Positions 60,428 to 64,000 of a stretch of 64,000 bases of DNA are shown piece by piece. The notes under the pieces were generated by a model that made no database searches, had not been told where the DNA came from, and saw only the letters and a program-made list of their open reading frames with translations. Numbering within the stretch: position 1 is the stretch's first letter; each line of letters begins with the position of its first letter. The translations under genes and the position numbers were made by a program. This stretch comes from UBA4486 sp041984885 (GTDB lineage Bacteria > Pseudomonadota > Gammaproteobacteria > Eutrophobiales > Eutrophobiaceae), in contig JBHIXH010000001.1 in the NCBI GenBank assembly GCA_041984885.1, positions 78,435 through 142,434 on the forward strand. The letters run 5' to 3'.

Positions 60428-61411
60428 ATGCGTTATCTGTCCTACATCGGGCTGTTTGTTGGCCTGCTCATCTTTATCGGTCTGATCGCCTGGCAAGGCG
60501 TGCGCGAGATTGCGCATCTGTTTCTCGATACGGGCTGGACGTTACTGATTTTGCCGGTCGTCTGGCTACCCTGCCTGATTGCAGCCGTTATTTCCTGGCG
60601 CCTGTTATTCATTAATGACACCACGCCACCGTTCTCGCATGCGTTAAAGGCCATCTGGATCGGTCGGGCCATTAACACATTGCTTCCCGTTGCCACGATT
60701 GGCGGCGAGATCATCAAGGCCCGCCTGTTAACGCTATGGGGCAGCAGCGGTGTAGCTGCGACCGCCTCTGTCTTCGTCGATAAAACCGTTCAGGCATTGG
60801 CCGTTGCCGCCTGGGCATTCATCGGCGCCCTGTTATTAATTTCCCTCGCGATTGATGATGAACTGGCGATCGCGGCGCTGGCCGGTGCCTTAACGCTGGT
60901 AGCGGCTATATTCGGTTTTATCTTTGTGCAACGCGCCGGCATTGCCGGCTTTATGACACGTTTCATGGGCAAGTTTGTCGCCTCGGACAGCTGGGCCGAG
61001 ATCACGACGAATGCCGAGGCCGTCGATCGCGTCGTACTGCAGTTATACACGCGCGCGCGCATTCTCTTCTGGTCCATACTCTGGCGGACATTCGGCCTGG
61101 TCCTGCAGACGACCGAGGTCTGGTTTGCCTGTTACCTGCTCGGCCAACCGATCACAGTCGTGGAAGCCTTGATGTTGAAAAGCCTGACCTCAACGTTAAG
61201 TGATATCGCGTTTTTCATCCCGAATGCGTACGGCATACAGGAAGGCAGTTATGTGGTGCTCGGGGCACTGCTGGGTTTAACCCCGGACTTCTCGCTGGCC
61301 GTATCGCTGGCAACGCGATTGCGCGAACTGATCGTTGACCTGCCCGGCTTGCTGGTCTGGCAAAAGATCGAGGCCGGCCAATTGATCGCCGCCCGCAAGC
61401 CATCCGGCTGA
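60428..61411 (+). CDS. flippase-like (HpnL/LPG synthase TM-region) membrane protein
   Basis: This protein of 327 residues has about eight hydrophobic helices. FSHALKAIWIGRAINTLLPVATIGGEIIKARLL is the family signature (lysylphosphatidylglycerol synthase TM region/HpnL). FVDKTVQALAVAAW and IPNAYGIQEGSYVVLGALLGL follow. HpnL is tied to hopanoid transport; no hopanoid gene is near, so only 'flippase-like' is supported. Confidence 0.85.
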   Translation: MRYLSYIGLFVGLLIFIGLIAWQGVREIAHLFLDTGWTLLILPVVWLPCLIAAVISWRLLFINDTTPPFSHALKAIWIGRAINTLLPVATIGGEIIKARLLTLWGSSGVAATASVFVDKTVQALAVAAWAFIGALLLISLAIDDELAIAALAGALTLVAAIFGFIFVQRAGIAGFMTRFMGKFVASDSWAEITTNAEAVDRVVLQLYTRARILFWSILWRTFGLVLQTTEVWFACYLLGQPITVVEALMLKSLTSTLSDIAFFIPNAYGIQEGSYVVLGALLGLTPDFSLAVSLATRLRELIVDLPGLLVWQKIEAGQLIAARKPSG

Positions 61412-61596
61412 TTGGCGCCGCGGCTACTTTGCCAACGCCGGTCTCGCCGTGTGGTTCAGCGATACCTACGACGCCGGTTCCGGCCCTGCTAACCTGCTGA
61501 TTTTCTCCCCAAGCTACTGATTTTTATTGATTTCAAGATATTCCCTGCGCGGTCGATGACGTATTAATCAGAGCCGAAACAGCAGAATTTGAATCG

Positions 61597-62724
61597 ATGA
61601 AGGCAATGCACCCGCAGTCCGATGCCGCAGAGCTCGCGTTCTACTATCAGAAGATCGCGTCCAAGTCGCCGGATTTGCTCGCCTACTATTCAACGGATTT
61701 TAAAATTCTGGCGGCCAATGACGCGTTTGCCCATTCGCACAAGCTGACACCGGAATCCATCAAGGGCAGATCCATTGACAGCGTCTACAGCGGTGAGCTG
61801 TTGCAAAAGATAAGAGAAAATTTCAGGAAGTGCCTGGCGGGTGATCATGTTACGTACGAAAGTTTCTACGACTACCCCGCGACAGGTGCAAGACACATCC
61901 GCGTCAGTTATGAACCTGATTATGTGCCCGGTCTTAATCAGGTGGCCGGGGTAATCGTTTCTGTTGTCGATATTACGGAAATGAAAGAAACCCAGATACA
62001 GCTTCTGGAATACAAGCAAAACCTGGAACAGAAAAATACCGAACTGGAACACATCAACGCGCAACTGGATGCCTTCTCGCACACGGTTTCTCATGACTTA
62101 AAAAGCCCGGCCAGAACGGTTCGGTCTTTGCTGCAGCTGATGTTTCGAAAATATGCCAGTGCAGTTGAGAACAGGGAAAATTTCGAGACTGATATCGACC
62201 GGCTCATCAAAACGCTGGACAGAATGAATGGCCTTGTGGACGCGCTGCTTGCCTACAGTCGAAGCGACAAACATCTCGAAAAAGAAAGCGTGGACATGAA
62301 CCTCATCATAGATAACGTTTGCCAGGACCTTCAGCATAAATTTGACGAGTCGAACGCAACCATCAATATCGATAGATTACCTGTTATTACGTCCTCACCG
62401 ATGGCGATGACGGTTCTCTTCCAGAACCTGATCGCTAACAGCCTCAACTATGCGGATGAGGACCGAACACCGTGTATAAAAATCGGCTACGAGCTGGTGG
62501 ATGGAGTGAATCGGTTTTTTGTCGAGGACAACGGTATCGGTATTCGCGAGGAATTCAAAGACCGTGTTTTTACCGCGTTTCAACGCGCGCATGAGGACAG
62601 CAGTTACAAGGGCTTCGGCATTGGTCTGGCCAGCTGCAAAAAACTCATCACTGCCTATGGCGGTCAAATCTGGCTGGAATCTACGGTCGGTGTCGGCACC
62701 ACCGTTTATTTCACACTGGAATAG
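61597..62724 (+). CDS. PAS-domain sensor histidine kinase
   Basis: This protein of 375 residues has an N-terminal PAS domain (residues ~20-130, LAYYSTDFKILAANDAF) with a PAC-like end, then a coiled linker. HisKA has the phospho-His in AFSHTVSHDLKSPARTV. HATPase_c has FQNLIANSLNYADE (N box), FVEDNGIGIREEF (G1) and GFGIGLASCKKL (G2). No transmembrane helix is seen, so it senses a cytosolic cue. It has no adjacent response regulator. Confidence 0.92.
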   Translation: MKAMHPQSDAAELAFYYQKIASKSPDLLAYYSTDFKILAANDAFAHSHKLTPESIKGRSIDSVYSGELLQKIRENFRKCLAGDHVTYESFYDYPATGARHIRVSYEPDYVPGLNQVAGVIVSVVDITEMKETQIQLLEYKQNLEQKNTELEHINAQLDAFSHTVSHDLKSPARTVRSLLQLMFRKYASAVENRENFETDIDRLIKTLDRMNGLVDALLAYSRSDKHLEKESVDMNLIIDNVCQDLQHKFDESNATINIDRLPVITSSPMAMTVLFQNLIANSLNYADEDRTPCIKIGYELVDGVNRFFVEDNGIGIREEFKDRVFTAFQRAHEDSSYKGFGIGLASCKKLITAYGGQIWLESTVGVGTTVYFTLE

Positions 62725-62778
62725 TGCAATCGTTACGCTGTTGTTATTGCTTTTAGCCGATCGCCTGCAGAAGAAGTT

Positions 62779-63039
62779 TTACTTTGTTACAGGCAGCACA
62801 AACCGGTCTATCTTGTCCTGCCGGCTCAGCTTTCTAATTGCATGTTCACGTTGTAACGCAGCGGACCGATCCTTTGCCGGTTCACGGTAAACGAGTTTGA
62901 CCGGCCTTCTGCTGCGCGTATATGCCGCTCCCTGCATGCCTTCATTATGCTCCTGCAAGCGGCGATCGATATCCGTGGTTATTCCGGTGTAAAAACTTTC
63001 ATCGGCACAACGCAAAATATAAACAAACCATTCAGACAT
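62779..63039 (-). CDS. GIY-YIG nuclease-superfamily protein (YhbQ-like)
   Basis: This protein of 86 residues has FVYILRCADESFYTGITTDIDRRLQEHNEG, which is the GIY-YIG core with Tyr, Tyr and Arg, followed by PVKLVYREPAKDRSAALQREHAIR with the catalytic Glu. It belongs to the short, stand-alone UPF0213/YhbQ group thought to act on damaged DNA. It lies 21 bp after the GDSL gene on the same strand. Confidence 0.9.
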   Translation of the reverse strand: MSEWFVYILRCADESFYTGITTDIDRRLQEHNEGMQGAAYTRSRRPVKLVYREPAKDRSAALQREHAIRKLSRQDKIDRFVLPVTK

Positions 63040-63060
63040 AGTTAAAAATTCAACAGCAAG

Positions 63061-63690
63061 TCAGAACGCGCCGCGTTCCTGTAGCAACTGGTAGATTGTC
63101 GTGGCCATTTTCCGGTAGCCCGCGGCATTCGGATGGACGCTATCGGCCTTTAATGATTTTTCACTGAGGATGTCCGGAATCAGAGACTCAATAAAGATCA
63201 CCTCGACATTTTCCGCCAGTTCAACATATTCCGGTGCGGCCGACAGAAACAAACCAAATTTGGGTACCGCCATCAGCACCACCGGAATCTCCCGATCGCT
63301 GGCAAGCCGGATCATGCTGCGCAGATTCGCCTGCATTTTTTTCATGTCTTTCTTGCGCAGGATATCGTTGCCACCATGACACAGTATCAACAAATCAGGC
63401 TGATGCTGTTGCAACAGTGCCGGCAATCGCTTCAGGCCGTTTTCCGAAATTTCACCGGGCACACCGGCATTAATGACGCTGCGGGCAGACAGTTCCTGTA
63501 ACACGGCAGGATAGCTTTCACCTTTTTTGGCGCCGGTGCCGTGTGTCAGGCTGTCACCAAAAGCCAGTATGGTGGCATCGGCCGGCAATCGATCCAGCGT
63601 CGGTGCCGGATCACTACAGGCGGAAACCAGGAAAAGCAGGCAGGCGAAAACCAGCGTCCAGGTCTGCAAAACACGTCGGGTGAATCTCAT
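63061..63690 (-). CDS. GDSL/SGNH esterase (TesA-like) with lipoprotein-type signal
   Basis: This protein of 209 residues has a signal ending in FLVSACSD, a lipobox-like Cys. The SGNH motifs are ILAFGDSLTHGTGAKKGESYP (Ser), NAGVPGEIS (Gly), LCHGGNDILR (Asn) and DSVHPNAAGYRKMA (Asp/His). It is probably an outer-membrane or periplasmic esterase or lysophospholipase. Confidence 0.92.
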   Translation of the reverse strand: MRFTRRVLQTWTLVFACLLFLVSACSDPAPTLDRLPADATILAFGDSLTHGTGAKKGESYPAVLQELSARSVINAGVPGEISENGLKRLPALLQQHQPDLLILCHGGNDILRKKDMKKMQANLRSMIRLASDREIPVVLMAVPKFGLFLSAAPEYVELAENVEVIFIESLIPDILSEKSLKADSVHPNAAGYRKMATTIYQLLQERGAF

Positions 63691-63735
63691 GGCGACTGAG
63701 TATACCGGTGATTTTCGCTATAATCCGCCCCCGCC

Positions 63736-64000
63736 ATGGCTTTAATTACACTTGATGATATTCGCCTCGAATACGGTGACCAACCGATATTACGCGGCGC
63801 CAGTCTCAGTATTGAGGAGAACGAACGCGTTTGCCTGATTGGTCGTAACGGCGCCGGCAAGTCAACACTGCTGAAGATCATCAACGCCGAGATCACACCG
63901 GACTCCGGTGAGATCGTCAGCAAATCCAACCTGCGAATCAGTCAACTGGCACAAGCGTTGCCGAATGAACTGGATTTGACCGTGCATCAGTTCGTCGAGC
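63736..64000 (+). CDS. uup: ABC-F ATPase Uup, 5' part (runs off the right edge)
   Basis: The frame is open from the ATG at 63736 to the window end (88 residues visible). ALITLDDIRLEYGDQPILRGASLSI and the Walker A LIGRNGAGKSTLLKII are followed by SNLRISQLAQALPNE, the start of Uup-type ABC-F proteins. These act on ribosomes or DNA rather than as transporters. It is divergent from the GDSL gene. Confidence 0.88.
   Translation, partial: MALITLDDIRLEYGDQPILRGASLSIEENERVCLIGRNGAGKSTLLKIINAEITPDSGEIVSKSNLRISQLAQALPNELDLTVHQFVE

Noticed and set aside
1..64000. CRISPR arrays, rRNA operons, insertion sequences
   Set aside because: I saw no regularly spaced repeats, rRNA sequence or transposase gene in the window.

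Overview
The window reads as chromosomal DNA of a gammaproteobacterium. Supporting genes are greB, a bcp-type peroxiredoxin, a peroxiredoxin-glutaredoxin fusion, DksA/TraR zinc fingers, RNase AM-like PHP, lemA/DUF2207, a PEP-CTERM protein, a PqqU-like TonB receptor and uup. I cannot name the genus. The window has three compositional parts: an AT-rich mobile part (about 1-13,256), a separate 10.9 kb islet (13,239-24,390), and an ordinary, more GC-balanced chromosome (24.4-64 kb).

Region 1 (1-13,256) is the right end of an integrative island. Reading leftward from its attachment site it has a tyrosine integrase, a 207-residue unknown, an AlpA-like small HTH protein and a primase/helicase-type P-loop protein. 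This order recalls phage satellites. The cargo is heavy-metal resistance. A CusCBA/CzcCBA-type RND operon is preceded by a small His/Cys-rich exported protein. A MerR-type regulator with a textbook operator drives a thioredoxin-MerC fusion and a small CPVC thioredoxin. A second efflux operon with the same plan (small exported protein, then TolC-family protein) runs off the left edge. The island ends in the 3' part of a tRNA-Gln(CUG) gene.

Region 2 (13,239-24,390) is flanked by 209-bp direct repeats that I align by eye at 205/209 identity. Each repeat contains the end of tRNA-Gln plus the 3' end of the neighbouring radical SAM gene. Between them is one long leftward operon whose genes abut or overlap: rubredoxin, cysJ, cysI, three DsrE-superfamily-like proteins, DUF488, a nitronate-monooxygenase-like FMN protein with an extra helical C-terminal domain, a 5-formyl-THF cyclo-ligase-like protein, a ketopantoate-reductase-like protein and NnrS. 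A divergent LysR regulator reads off a perfect dyad. The sulfite reductase, sulfur-relay-like and NO-stress-associated genes suggest a redox or N/S-stress module. This is the best candidate here for an undescribed system.

Region 3 (24.2-64 kb) holds several small, readable circuits: (a) radical SAM + DUF547; (b) acetolactate synthase and a KefB-type antiporter; (c) plcP-agt-olsF, a phosphorus-sparing membrane-lipid remodelling operon behind a Pho box of three 11-bp-spaced half-sites; (d) a nitroreductase and a Ser/Thr kinase; (e) a stand-alone mini chemoreceptor tip behind a sigma-28-like promoter; (f) bcp-greB-lemA-DUF2207; (g) a PEP-CTERM protein with a sigma-54-like promoter; (h) a peroxiredoxin-glutaredoxin fusion behind an OxyR-like site; (i) a UV-damage endonuclease divergent from a MerR-type regulator; (j) TetR (with operator) and an MBL hydrolase convergent with a PqqU-like receptor; (k) an ExeA-like ATPase, a flippase-like membrane protein, a PAS histidine kinase, a GIY-YIG protein, a GDSL esterase and the start of uup. 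Starts were moved inward from the longest frame where overlap, a Shine-Dalgarno sequence or a promoter argued for it.
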